From assembly GCA_965262665.1 (NCBI GenBank), contig CBDHFR010000001.1:1-64000 (forward strand): 64,000 nucleotides of DNA, in the 5' to 3' direction. This document shows, in pieces, positions 8,155-17,242 of this stretch (position 1 is the stretch's first letter; every line of letters begins with the position of its first letter). The stretch is from CBDBND01 sp965262665. GTDB lineage: Bacteria; Pseudomonadota; Alphaproteobacteria; Rhodospirillales; Rhodospirillaceae. The position numbers were made by a program, and so were the translations under genes. Under the pieces are notes generated by a model, which was not told where the DNA came from, did no database searches, and saw nothing but the letters and a program-made list of their open reading frames with translations.

Positions 8155-8900
8155 AACCCGTGCCCGTCTACCCGCGCAAAGCGGGCTACTCCATCGCGTC
8201 GATCAACCCGTTGTCGAAAGTGCCGACCCTGGCCCTGGACGACGGCACGGTGCTGTTCGGCAACCAGACCATCGTCGAGTATCTGGACTCTATCAACGCC
8301 AACGGCGTACACGTCTATCCCGCGCCGGGGCCTGAGCGGTGGGATACCTTGGCGCGCCTGGCGTTGGCTGACATCTTTTTTGATGTCACGGTGCGAATGA
8401 CCCAGGAACGGCTGCTCGACGCGCCAGGTCAACACGTCATTCAGTGGAACTGGCCCAAACTCATGCGCTCCCTAGACCGCATGGACGAAGATGCGAAGAC
8501 TCTTGAAGCCTTCGACATCGGCTGTATCGGCACACTGCAAGCCCTGACCTATTTCGAGCGCCAGTGCACCATGAGCTGGCCGCTGCCCGCGGTGGAGAAC
8601 TTTGACTGGCGGGAGGGGCGGCCAAACCTTTCCACGTGGTTCGAACGGGCGACCCAGCGGCCCTCTGTCTCCAATCATTACAACAAACCCTTTGCAGGGG
8701 ACGACTCACCCGAGTTCTGTCAGGCCAAAGTGTCGGAAGTGCTGTGCACGCAAGGCAAAGACCCGAGCACGGCTGACAAGGATGTGGACTTCACTGCACC
8801 GTCAGCGGAACGCGCAGCCTTGCATGAGAAAGTTTTCAGTCTTCTATGGTCTTTGCCAGATTGTGACTGGTGCACAGAACCACGGCGCTACCGTCGCTGA
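8155..8900 (+). pseudogene. Glutathione S-transferase, 5' end removed by IS6
   Basis: The remaining frame has the second half of a thioredoxin-like GST N-domain (SKVPTLALDDGTVLFGNQTIVEYLD) and a helical C-domain. The first roughly 40 residues, including the catalytic Ser/Cys loop, are missing: the frame runs straight out of the IS6 end at 8154. The only start nearby is a GTG at 8160. The last 65 bases overlap the convergent cupin gene. It is probably not expressed as an active enzyme. Confidence 0.8.
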
Positions 8901-9690
8901 TGGCTCCGTCAGAAAATTCTATCGTTGCAGTATCATTCCAGCGTAGGAAACTGCCTTCGCGCAGCTTGATTTCTTGAGGCGTGCCGTCGGCGGTGACACG
9001 CAAACTCAGATCGCCCGACAGCAGATACAGCCAATGGGGATCTTCGCTGCCGGCAATGGCGACATCCGCCGGACTGTCCGCACCCATGGGAATGTTCACC
9101 AACACCACCGGGCCGGCGCCTTCGGTGCGGTGAGCCAAAAGTTTGATCTTCCACGCAGGGATATGTGGATGTGACTGCCACGGACGGTCCAAAGTGGAGA
9201 ACACGTTAGCGTCGCGGAAGTTGGTGCGGTCGCTGCGTCCGCTTTCATCGAACTCGACGGTGATGGTTTCCGTTACCGCTTCTGGTTCACCGAGGCCGGT
9301 GCCCACACCCGTGTTCCAATAGAGGATCTCAGAGCCTGTTTGCGAGAACGGTTCGGGAAAGCGGCCGTGAATACTGAGGGGTGGGCGATCCATGAAGATG
9401 TGGCGCTTGAAGACGATGAGCTCGCCGTCCATGTCCGCACCGGTCCTGAACTCCCAATGGGGAAAATCCCCGGCCAAATGATAGGCCCGCTCGGTGACCG
9501 ACTTGTGATAGTGCCGGTGGGGCAGGGTGCCCACCGCCGGACCATAAGCGGGTGGCAGATACCACTGTTTGATGTGCCCGCCGGTGACCGGATGCACATG
9601 GAGCAAGCGGCGTTTGAACCCGGGAATGGCCGGGTCGGGCTCCCAGTCCATATCGGGCGTATGCAACAGGGTGAATGAACCGTCCATCAT
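8836..9690 (-). CDS. Cupin-fold protein of unknown function
   Basis: This 284-residue protein starts at ATG 9690 behind a GGGAGGA ribosome site. A segment of about residues 35-110 has cupin-like spacing of histidines (LPHRHYHKSVTERAYHLAGD), and a second half with HWLYLLSGDLSLRV and a late GSFLRW strand resembles another cupin barrel, so it may be a bicupin. There is no signal peptide. It is divergent from the MFS transporter gene across a 64-base gap, and with the GST and SnoaL genes it suggests a small-molecule degradation cluster. The substrate cannot be inferred. Confidence 0.65.
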   Translation of the reverse strand: MMDGSFTLLHTPDMDWEPDPAIPGFKRRLLHVHPVTGGHIKQWYLPPAYGPAVGTLPHRHYHKSVTERAYHLAGDFPHWEFRTGADMDGELIVFKRHIFMDRPPLSIHGRFPEPFSQTGSEILYWNTGVGTGLGEPEAVTETITVEFDESGRSDRTNFRDANVFSTLDRPWQSHPHIPAWKIKLLAHRTEGAGPVVLVNIPMGADSPADVAIAGSEDPHWLYLLSGDLSLRVTADGTPQEIKLREGSFLRWNDTATIEFSDGAISDGSAVVLCTSHNLAKTIED

Positions 9691-9754
9691 TGCGTCCTCC
9701 CTAGTCTATGATGGAGTCATCCGCCGCTGAAATAAAGAACCAAACAGGATTTGC

Positions 9755-11101
9755 ATGACTCAATCTTCCTCGCTGGCCGCGGCGACATCGGTGCATACAC
9801 CATATCCGTCTACCTGGCTGGCCTGGGGCACAATGGTTCTGTTGGCTGGGGCACAGATCATGTCCTTCATCGACCGTTTCGTCCTCAGTCTGCTCATCAC
9901 CCCCATCAAAGAGACCTTGCTGCTGACCGATTTTCAAATCGGCCTGTTGCTCGGCCCGGCCTTCGCCATTTGCTTCGCCGTGTTCGGCGTACCGGTAGGC
10001 TGGCTGGCCGATCGCAAGAACCGCACACTGATTGTTTCCGCCGGTATCGTCGTGTGGTCAACCATGACCGCTGTCTGCGGATTATCGCGGACCTTTGGTG
10101 CTTTGTTTGTTGCCCGCATCGGGGTTGGTATGGGGGAGGCGTCGCTCAACCCGTGCGTGGTGTCGTTGGTATCGGACTTCTTTCCCCGCGATCAACGCGC
10201 TCGCGCCATGGGCTTGTATATGACCAGCGCTTTCATCGGTGCCGGTTGCGCCTACATCGTCGGCGGCCAGGCGGTGCGGATCATTTCCGAATTGCCGCCG
10301 GTAACCCTGCCGCTGTTCGGCGAGTTGCTAGCTTGGCAGACGGTCTTTCTCGTCGTAGCCGCGCCCGGTTTTCTCATCGCGCTTCTGTTGCTGCTGAAGG
10401 CCGAACCCGCGCGCCGGGGCGACGGCAACAAAACGCCCGACCCCAAATCCTTCCTTCAGGCGGCTCAGCACTTCCGCCAGCACTGGCGTGCATATGTCAG
10501 CGTGTTTGTCGGCGCTGCCGGCACCACGGCGATCAGCGCGGCCAGCTTCTGGAGTCCGGCCCTGTTCGAACGCACCTACGGTTGGACTGTGGACCGCACG
10601 GGTTTGGTCATCGGCATCGTTATTCTCGTCGCCGGTATCCCCGGCGCTAACGTAGGCGGCTGGTTGTCCGACCGGATCACCCGCAGCCGTGCCGACGGTC
10701 CGCTCATAACGTGCATCATAGGCAGTATGGTCATGTTACCCGGCTTTTCCTTCTTTCCGCTGATGCCCAGCGGTGAGGCCAGCGCCGTTCTGTTGCTATT
10801 GGCCTTCTTTGGTCTGGCCATGTGCGCGGGTGTCACGCCCAACGCGGTAGCGGCCATCACCCCTACCGGACTCAAAGCACAAGCGGCGGGCTGGTTCTTC
10901 ATGACCATCAACCTGCTGGGATTGTTTCTCGGTCCACCCTTGGTGGGTTTGGTGGCCGACCTCTTTGCCACGCCCAACGGGCTGCGCAACGCTATGGTGT
11001 CCACATTCAGCTTCATGGGTGTGGGCACCATCGCCGTGTTCTGGTGGGGCATCCCGTCCTACAAACATGCTGCCCAGCTTGCTGCCGAGAAGGAGTCCTG
11101 A
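9755..11101 (+). CDS. Major facilitator superfamily transporter
   Basis: This 448-residue inner-membrane permease has about 12 hydrophobic segments. Between helices 2 and 3 is the motif GVPVGWLADRKNR, and helix 4 carries RIGVGMGEASLNP, both typical of spinster-like or anion:cation symporter MFS members that import organic acids or export lipids. AGGA precedes ATG 9755. Only one base separates its stop from the start of the SnoaL-like gene, so the two are an operon. The substrate is unknown. Confidence 0.88.
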   Translation: MTQSSSLAAATSVHTPYPSTWLAWGTMVLLAGAQIMSFIDRFVLSLLITPIKETLLLTDFQIGLLLGPAFAICFAVFGVPVGWLADRKNRTLIVSAGIVVWSTMTAVCGLSRTFGALFVARIGVGMGEASLNPCVVSLVSDFFPRDQRARAMGLYMTSAFIGAGCAYIVGGQAVRIISELPPVTLPLFGELLAWQTVFLVVAAPGFLIALLLLLKAEPARRGDGNKTPDPKSFLQAAQHFRQHWRAYVSVFVGAAGTTAISAASFWSPALFERTYGWTVDRTGLVIGIVILVAGIPGANVGGWLSDRITRSRADGPLITCIIGSMVMLPGFSFFPLMPSGEASAVLLLLAFFGLAMCAGVTPNAVAAITPTGLKAQAAGWFFMTINLLGLFLGPPLVGLVADLFATPNGLRNAMVSTFSFMGVGTIAVFWWGIPSYKHAAQLAAEKES

Positions 11102-11102
11102 C

Positions 11103-11525
11103 ATGTCAGACGAAACAGAAATCGAAGCCGTCGAAAAAGTTGTTCGGCAAGTGTGGGAACACTTTTTCGCCCAGGAGCCGGATAAGATGCTGGCGCTCAT
11201 GCATGCCGACTGCACAGTGTGGGATGTGTTCCAGCCCGACCTGGTGACCAAGCACGACATGGAAGCCTATGTAGCGGGCGATTACGAACAGTCCGCAGCA
11301 CGCGGTTCACTTACCGTGAAGCAATCCAACTTTCTTACCACCGTGTGGGGCGACGCCGCCACCTGCCGTTTCAATGCCTATCACAAATACGAACCGCCCG
11401 GCGCTCACGAGGGGCGCGGACGCACAACCTGCGTGCTGCGTAAATTTCCCGACGAAGGCTGGTTGTTGGTCCACGTACACGAGGGCGCACTGCCCGAAGG
11501 TATCCCGTCGTTAGAGGGGTCATAA
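11103..11525 (+). CDS. SnoaL-like / NTF2-fold protein
   Basis: This 140-residue protein starts at ATG 11103 behind AAGGAG at the end of the MFS gene. It has the cone-barrel pattern of SnoaL-like proteins: an N-terminal helix pair (VRQVWEHFFAQEPDKMLALMH), then the DCTVWDVF strand and a late strand GWLLVHVHEG. Members act as small isomerases or hydrolases or bind ligands. Co-transcription with the transporter suggests that both handle the same compound. Confidence 0.7.
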   Translation: MSDETEIEAVEKVVRQVWEHFFAQEPDKMLALMHADCTVWDVFQPDLVTKHDMEAYVAGDYEQSAARGSLTVKQSNFLTTVWGDAATCRFNAYHKYEPPGAHEGRGRTTCVLRKFPDEGWLLVHVHEGALPEGIPSLEGS

Positions 11526-11605
11526 CGGCGCTTTAGTGCTCTGACTCGCACCTCTCAAGAAACAAGCCTAAGCTCTGGAGAATTTCAGAACCAGGTGGGG
11601 GACTC

Positions 11606-11932
11606 ATGCGACCAACTCTATTGCTTACCACTTTACTCGTCTTGTTTACACCGGCGCATGCGCAAGACTTACGCGGCGAGTTTGTGTTCGACATCGACAC
11701 GGCTGCGCCCCACACCGTTGATGAAACCCGGCTCGGGGACCGGGCATCTATGAAGTGATCTGCGGACGTTTTGAATGGCAGGACTTGAAAGGCAAAGTCT
11801 TGAACGGTGCCGATTGGATGCTGAAACGAACCGACGGCAGTTTTGATTTGGATGTGCGCCTAACGTTGGAAACCGATCAGGGCGATATCCTCTACATGCT
11901 CTACACCGGGTTTCTCACGGAGCCGCCGGAGG
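11606..11932 (+). pseudogene. Secreted DUF3237 protein, frameshifted and 3' truncated
   Basis: ATG 11606 opens a 50-codon frame with a clear signal peptide (LLLTTLLVLFTPAHA then QDLRGEF) that stops at 11758. The DUF3237 core continues in another frame: IYEVICGRFEWQDLKGKVL, GADWML and DLDVRLTLETDQGDILY. The shift lies near GGGGACCGGGCATC at 11735-11748. The 3' end is cut by an IS6-like end at 11933. Before decay it was probably a periplasmic partner of the neighbouring transport and oxidation genes. Confidence 0.75.
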
Positions 11933-12012
11933 GGCATTGTCAGACTAAATCGGCTTGAGCCGGGAAGTAAGGTCTCCTAGCCTCCGTTGATGCACAATCC
12001 CTTCACGTTATT
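11933..12012. repeat. Solo IS6-like terminal segment
   Basis: It begins with GGCATTGTCAGACTAAATCG and about 80 bases match the segment at 15788-15870. It starts like the IS6 ends at 7350 and 15882 but no transposase is attached, so it is a leftover end or a minimal non-autonomous derivative. It truncates the DUF3237 gene. Confidence 0.65.
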
Positions 12013-12088
12013 TCAATGGTATTGTCACGTTATTGAGCGGTGGTGATGCGAATTGGCATAGAACTCAAGCGGTGGCGGTGGCGGTGGC

Positions 12089-12170
12089 TGTCCCTTCCGA
12101 AAACCTAGTCGGTTTAAACTGGGTGTCGTTTCTCTATTTCTCTATGTGGATGGAGTTTTCGAAAGGGACA
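12089..12170. repeat. Palindromic repeat element, subfamily 1
   Basis: This 82-bp element has arms TGTCCCTTCCGAAAACCTAG (12089-12108) and GGAGTTTTCGAAAGGGACA (12152-12170). The 40-base centre (GGTTTAAACTGGGTGTC then TTTCTCTATTTCTCTATG) is nearly the same as the copy at 32200-32281. It encodes nothing. It interrupts the 5' part of the following IS3 transposase gene. Confidence 0.75.
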
Positions 12171-13012
12171 GATACGATCACTACCGAGCCTTCGGCGAAG
12201 CCGGTCTTGAGGACCGCCCCTGTGGTCCTCGCCGGGTGTGGAACCGTATCCCGGACGACATCCGCGACCAGATCATGGACCTGGCTCTGGATGAGCCGGA
12301 GCTGTCGCCCAGGGAACTGGCGGTGACGTTTACCGATACCAAGGGCTCCTTCGTCTCGGAAGCGTCCGTCTACCGCCTGCTCAAGGCTCATGACCTGATC
12401 ACCAGCCCGGCCGTTGTTGTCGTCAAAGCAGCCGATGAGTTCCATGACAAGACCACCGCACCCAACCAGCTGTGGCAGACCGACTTCACCTATCTCAAGG
12501 TCATCGGCCGGGGCTGGTTCTATCTGTCGACTATCCTGGACGACTTCTCGCGCCACATCATTGCCTGGAAGCTGTGCACCACCATGCGGGCTGAAGACGT
12601 GACCGACACGCTCACGCTGGCCCTCGAAGCGTCAGAGTGCAACAGTGTAGAAGTCCTTCGCAAACCCAGGTTGCTGAGCGACAACGGCTCGTCCTCCATC
12701 GCCGGTGATCTTGCGGCCTGGCTCAAGGATCAGGCTATGGATCACGTCCGCGGCGCACCGAACCGTCCCCAGACCCAGGGCAAGATCGAGCGCTGGCATC
12801 AAACGCTGAAGAACCGCATCCTGCTTAAGAACTACTTCCTGCCGGGTGATCTGGAACGCCAGATCGGTGCCTGCGTCGATCACTACAATAACCACCGCTA
12901 CCATGAGAGTATCGGCACCGTCACCCCCGCTGACGCCTCCTTCGGGCGAGACACCGCAATCATCGAAAGGAGACAAAAAACCAAAAACTCACCATCCAAA
13001 ACCGCCGCTTGA
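12171..13012 (+). pseudogene. IS3-family transposase OrfB, 5' truncated
   Basis: The open frame covers most of an OrfB protein: an HTH-like region (LSPRELAVTFTD), then the rve catalytic core with QTDFTYLKV (first Asp), LSDNGSS (second Asp) and GKIERWHQT (Glu), and the C-terminal YNNHRYHES segment. Its N-terminus and the OrfA frame are missing, replaced by the palindromic repeat that ends at 12170. The right end of the element probably lies near GACAACGGACA at about 13099-13109, just after the FAD oxidoreductase stop codon on the other strand. Confidence 0.85.
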
Positions 13013-13110
13013 ACCATCAACGTCACGCGGCTTAACTTCAAACCAGGATGGGCCAGGTCCTCCGTTAGAAAATACGCTCACATGCCCCATTTGTTCTGAC
13101 AACGGACAAG

Positions 13111-14655
13111 TCAAATGTCGAAGCTGAGTATGCTGTCACCCAAAAGGCGGCCGAAAGTTAACGCAGGTGTGACCAGCATACCGCCACAATACGACCGTCC
13201 CATGAATTGGTCCGTGCCAAGTAATTCGCCAGCGGCATAGAGGTTCGGGATTGCTGTGTCGTCCTGGCGGATCACGCGCAACTGGCTATCGACCGCAAGC
13301 CCCGCCCAGCCTATGAGCTGCGACCCTTGAATACGGATGGCATAAAACGGTGCTTCGGCGATAGGCAGCGGCATGTGCACCCGACCGAGGGCATCCTTAG
13401 CACCATCCTGGCCTTGGTTATAACGTGCAACCGTTTTGACTAAACCAGCCTTATCAACCCCAGTAACATCGGCTAGTTCTTCAATGCTGTCGGCACGATA
13501 GAACATCGGTTGAGACTCAAAGGCATCTTTAATTTCTTCCCGGGACCAACCACCCACTCCTGGCGGCGCCTCTCTATGAATAGCGTCGTCGAAAACAACC
13601 CAGCAGCGCTCTTCGGGCTGCCTCACCAAAGCATGTTCACGAACGTCATGACTGTTCATATCTTCACGCAGAAACCGCTCACCATGAACGTTGACATAAA
13701 TTTCCCAAGGTTGGCGGTGCGGCGGATAAGAGACCCAGCGAGCAAGCCGCGGGCTCGGGAAATTATCATCTTGAAGGATGCTGCCGAAGGACGGCAGGTG
13801 ATGTTCACCGCCGCGTACATACCCCCCAGCCGCTGTTCCGAGCGTAATACCCGCACCTTGGCTGTAGGGATAGGATACGTCGCCGTAATCCGTGTGATTT
13901 TCGAGGTCCTCGACCATTTGAGGGTTTGACGCATAACCACCGCAAGAGAGAAGGATATTGCGCCCACTGTACCGTGTTGTGCGGCCATTCTCACCGCGGG
14001 CCACAACACCAGTGACTGCACCATTACCTTCTTGAATCAACTCGATGACTTCAGTGCTGGTGCGAACAGTAATCACGCCGCTATCGATATGTGGCTGGAT
14101 GAGTTTTTCGAGGATCTTCAATATCGAGATCCCACCTTCGAGACCCCACGCGTATCGGGGCCTGCTGTAAGGCTCATGGGTTGTGCCCGTAACAGGATGC
14201 TCCGGATGGACCTCAAGACCGTTGTCAGTCAGCCAATCAAAAGTGTCGGCTGCATTGTAGACAGCCAAGCGGACGATTTCAGGGTTCGCCTTATTCTTAC
14301 TGATGCGCATGATGTCGTTGTAGTGCTCTTCCGGTGAGTCTTTTAGACCCTGCGCTTTTTGTAGCTTTGTGCCCGCTGCGCTCATTTGTCCGCCCGACAG
14401 AAACAAAGTCCCACCCAATTGTGCGGCGGCTTCAATGATCAAGACACGACCGCCTCGTTTGGCAGCAAAGATGGCTGCAGGCATGCCCAAATTTCCACCG
14501 CCGACGACGATGAGGTCGTACTTTTCGGAGTTCTCAGCGGCGACAGCTTTAGGGGCAAGGCTCAAACCAACGGCGGTCGCGCCGACGCCAGAAAGAAAAC
14601 CTCTCTTGGAAACTTTTGTTGAAAACGGAGTTTCAGACTTCTTGGAGCGTTTCAT
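13111..14655 (-). CDS. Exported FAD-dependent oxidoreductase (fumarate reductase-like flavoprotein)
   Basis: This is a predicted flavoprotein of the succinate dehydrogenase/fumarate reductase/3-ketosteroid dehydrogenase group. I chose ATG 14655, preceded by GGGAGGAAATCC, giving 514 residues. The N-terminus has a twin-arginine-like signal with Lys-Arg (SKRGFL, residues 16-21) before a hydrophobic stretch ending in AVAA, so it is probably folded with FAD and exported. The dinucleotide motif is GGGNLG at 52-57 and a C-terminal AGELLGTDQFMGRSYCGG matches the FAD-capping family end. It lies 52 bases downstream of the alpha/beta hydrolase in the same operon. The substrate is unknown. Confidence 0.85.
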   Translation of the reverse strand: MKRSKKSETPFSTKVSKRGFLSGVGATAVGLSLAPKAVAAENSEKYDLIVVGGGNLGMPAAIFAAKRGGRVLIIEAAAQLGGTLFLSGGQMSAAGTKLQKAQGLKDSPEEHYNDIMRISKNKANPEIVRLAVYNAADTFDWLTDNGLEVHPEHPVTGTTHEPYSRPRYAWGLEGGISILKILEKLIQPHIDSGVITVRTSTEVIELIQEGNGAVTGVVARGENGRTTRYSGRNILLSCGGYASNPQMVEDLENHTDYGDVSYPYSQGAGITLGTAAGGYVRGGEHHLPSFGSILQDDNFPSPRLARWVSYPPHRQPWEIYVNVHGERFLREDMNSHDVREHALVRQPEERCWVVFDDAIHREAPPGVGGWSREEIKDAFESQPMFYRADSIEELADVTGVDKAGLVKTVARYNQGQDGAKDALGRVHMPLPIAEAPFYAIRIQGSQLIGWAGLAVDSQLRVIRQDDTAIPNLYAAGELLGTDQFMGRSYCGGMLVTPALTFGRLLGDSILSFDI

Positions 14656-14707
14656 GGATTTCCTCCCCCTTTTGATTTGTGACTTACGGATACGATCGAG
14701 CCGGGCT

Positions 14708-15535
14708 CTAGCGGACGAGGCTCGCCGTATCCTGCTGCGCGTCCACGGTCTCAATGAAGTCCGCTACGATTTTGGCCCAGCGCTTCGGTTCGGCCATGAA
14801 TTCAAGCAGATCGCCTTGCGAAAATTCGACGTACTTGAAGTCAGGCCTGTGGGTGAAGGCAACTCGCTTGTCCATGACATTCACGGGATCCTTCGTGTCC
14901 GACAGAATCAGCCCAGGCACCTTGATCGCCATCAGGTCCGGCAACATGTCGTAATGGAACGCTGCCCAATGGCCGATGTCGGGACCTTGGATATAAGACG
15001 TGATCATCAACCACTGTTTAGCGTCGAGAATGGCCTGACGTTCCGGTGGAGCCTGTGGATTGAACCGGTGATTTATATGCGAGCCATCAGCCTTGGGAGT
15101 GCGGTCCCGCCCTGGCCCTGACAGATAAGCATTTGCTTCTTCCTGGGTCAGCTGTGACGCGCCATGCATGACGATGGCGGTGACCCGGTCGGGGTGGTTG
15201 GCCGCAAACGCAGCAGCCACCTGAGCACCGGTGTGGTGGCCGGCGATGACAACTTTATCCAACACAAGGTGATCGAGCACAGGCACCAGATTGTCAGCGT
15301 ATTCTCCGATGGTCGGTTGTTCCGGCGGCAGGTCGGATAGTCCGTCGCCCGGCCGGTCCACCGTAATGGCGCGAATGCCCATTTTGGCGAACGCGTTCTG
15401 GATCTCGGCAAACTGGATCATCGACATGGGAGTCTGATGCAACAGAACAATCGGGTGTTTGGTATTGCGCGGTCCGATGTCGCGGTAATGCACCTGCCCC
15501 ATGGGCGTCGAAACGTACCCCTTACCACCTTTCAA
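14708..15535 (-). CDS. Alpha/beta-hydrolase fold protein with atypical nucleophile elbow
   Basis: The 275-residue protein has the fold's landmarks: the oxyanion region VLLHQTP (residues 30-36), the VDRPGDGLSD loop, the elbow GHHTGA (99-104) and a late Asp/His region. At the nucleophile position the residue is His101 rather than Ser, Asp or Cys. Related proteins with a HisThrGly elbow exist, so the family may act differently or bind without hydrolysis. It sits between a 42-residue secreted peptide gene and the exported flavoprotein. No signal peptide is seen. Confidence 0.8.
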   Translation of the reverse strand: MKGGKGYVSTPMGQVHYRDIGPRNTKHPIVLLHQTPMSMIQFAEIQNAFAKMGIRAITVDRPGDGLSDLPPEQPTIGEYADNLVPVLDHLVLDKVVIAGHHTGAQVAAAFAANHPDRVTAIVMHGASQLTQEEANAYLSGPGRDRTPKADGSHINHRFNPQAPPERQAILDAKQWLMITSYIQGPDIGHWAAFHYDMLPDLMAIKVPGLILSDTKDPVNVMDKRVAFTHRPDFKYVEFSQGDLLEFMAEPKRWAKIVADFIETVDAQQDTASLVR

Positions 15536-15544
15536 GATACTCCC

Positions 15545-15673
15545 TCAACCACGCCAATCGTCGACGGAGGTGCCACGGCCCAAAGGTTCTCCGGCGTGCG
15601 GTGAAACAGCATGAAGCGTAATAACTGAAAACAGAAGGGCGACCAAAGAACGCCCAGCATTAACAATTGACAT
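15545..15673 (-). CDS. Small secreted peptide, 42 residues
   Basis: On the minus strand an ATG at 15673, with GGAGG about 9 bases upstream, opens a 42-codon frame that ends at TGA 15545, ten bases before the hydrolase start. The peptide begins SIVNAGRSLVALLFSVITLH, a good signal peptide, and has a short hydrophilic remainder. It may be a real small exported protein, a leader for coupled translation, or the truncated remains of a larger secreted gene. I do not recognise a family. Confidence 0.45.
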   Translation of the reverse strand: MSIVNAGRSLVALLFSVITLHAVSPHAGEPLGRGTSVDDWRG

Positions 15674-15787
15674 GATTACATGCCTCCAAAGAAGGTGGAA
15701 GTGTGGAGAACGTTACGGAATTCACCCTATCAAAATACTTCATATCCCCATATCCCCTTAGATTTAATTCTATGCGGTTGAGCTACA

Positions 15788-15870
15788 GGCATTGTCAGAC
15801 TAAATCGGCTTGAGCTGAAAAGTAAGGTCTCCTAGCCTCCGGCGATGCACAATCCCTTCCGGCATTTCAA
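15788..15870. repeat. Solo IS6-like terminal segment
   Basis: About 80 bases starting GGCATTGTCAGACTAAATCG match the segment at 11933-12012 with a few differences. It lies 11 bases outside the truncated IS6 copy at 15882, so two IS6-type ends are stacked here in direct orientation. Confidence 0.65.
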
Positions 15871-15881
15871 TAGCTCGCCCG

Positions 15882-16560
15882 GGCATTGTCAGACTAACTA
15901 GGTCAGACCTGAAGAACCTATAATAGAGGACCTCTAGGCTGCAAATTGCCTCCACTCGGCCAGGGCAGGGGCTCGGGCTTGTTTGAAAATATCGCGGCGG
16001 TTGAGATGGCGTTGGTGGTTGAAATGGTTGTGGATCGAAGCATGGACGGAGGAGAATTTCTGCAAGGTCTTGATGTCTCTGAACCGTACCATTGCCCCTT
16101 CCCGTCTTCGAAAGGGTTGATGTGAGTTTTCTGCCCGGTTGTTCAACCAACGCTTGGTCTCTTGGCAGCCCTCGTTGCTGATCACCTTCATCGCAGCCCG
16201 GTATGACCGTAGCCTGTCCGTGACGATCGAAGCCGGCCGGCGATAACGCTTCATGGTGCGTTTCAGGAACTCAAGCGCAGCCCTGCGATCCCGCCGTTTC
16301 GCGGCCAAATCCTCAAGGACTTCACCTTCGTGATCGACAGCAGGCCGCAAACAGCATGTCTTCCCATTGATCCGGACGAACACCTCATCAAGATGCCAGC
16401 GCCACAGCGAATAAGATCCACGATGAACACGGCGTTGCCGGATTTCAGCGGCAAACAACGGGCCAAAACGGTTCCACCAGTACCGTACGGTTTCATGGTA
16501 GATGTCGATGCCGCGTTCGAACAGAAGATCTTCGACCTGTCTCAGCGACAAGGGGTAGGG
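15882..16560 (-). mobile_element. IS6-family element, copy 2, right end lost
   Basis: The left end GGCATTGTCAGACTAACTAG is intact at 15882. The transposase frame (stop at 15934) matches copy 1 from PLSLRQVEDLLFERG to the C-terminus, including the WHLDEVFVRING and VTDRLRSYRAA catalytic segments. The first 26 residues and the right terminal repeat are missing, replaced by an IS21 istA fragment. It is therefore inactive in cis. Confidence 0.85.
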
Positions 16561-17242
16561 ATAGCCAGCCAGATCAAGACGCGGCGGTCGGCGCTCGATC
16601 CGGCACAGTAGGCCACGACGAAGCATGCAGCGCTGTGGGGAAGGGTCATGACAAAGAAATGGGCTCGCAGCTTGACGCCAGTGATGATCGCATCCGACTT
16701 GCCGAAGTCCGCCTGCACATGTCCCGGCGGATGTACCAGCGGATGTACCAGCGGATGTACCAGCGGCACGAACATCTCCCGCAAACGACGGCGCCGTTCG
16801 CGGACGTAATCCTTGACGATGGTCTGGCCGCCGGTGAAGCCATGCTCATCGCGAAGGCGCTCGAATATCCGCTTTGCCGTGTGGCGCTGCTTACGGTGAA
16901 CCCGTGCGGTCCGCTTCCAGAATGCGGTCAATGATATCCGTGAACGGGTCCAGCTTAGGCCGCTTCGGCGGCTCGCTGCGCCGGTATCCCGGCGGCACCG
17001 AGTGCCGCAGCATCTTCTTCACTGTATCGCGCGATAGCCCAAACCGTCTTGCTGCTTCTCGCTGACTCAGCTCTTCCACATGGCACGCCAGTCGCACGGT
17101 TAGATAAAGGTCCACCAAGTACATCCTCCCACCTTCCATCCCCAAACGGATCGAAGGCTACAGGTGGCAGACTTTTGCGCCGCCCGCGGCCGGGACATTC
17201 CCGCCGCTCCCGTGGACTAATTTGTCACCGCCGTTCTCAGTC
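16560..17242 (-). pseudogene. istA: IS21-family istA fragment with left IS end
   Basis: Reading down the minus strand from 17145, MYLVDLYLTVRLACHVEELS and an HTH with SQREAARRFGLSRDTVKKML give the IstA N-terminus. A frameshift near 16900-16930 moves the continuation (RVHRKQRHTAKRIFERLRDE, GHVQADFG) to another frame, and the protein ends abruptly at the IS6 junction. The outer end near 17242 has the IS21-like GCGGTGACAAATTAGTCC. It borders, and presumably truncated, the TonB receptor gene. Confidence 0.8.
16728..16763. repeat. 12-bp tandem repeat inside istA
   Basis: CGGATGTACCAG is repeated three times in exact tandem. On the coding strand it adds repeated LVHP units to IstA between REMFVP and PPGHVQADFG. 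As multiples of 12 bp the copies keep the frame. It is probably a replication-slippage expansion. Confidence 0.85.
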
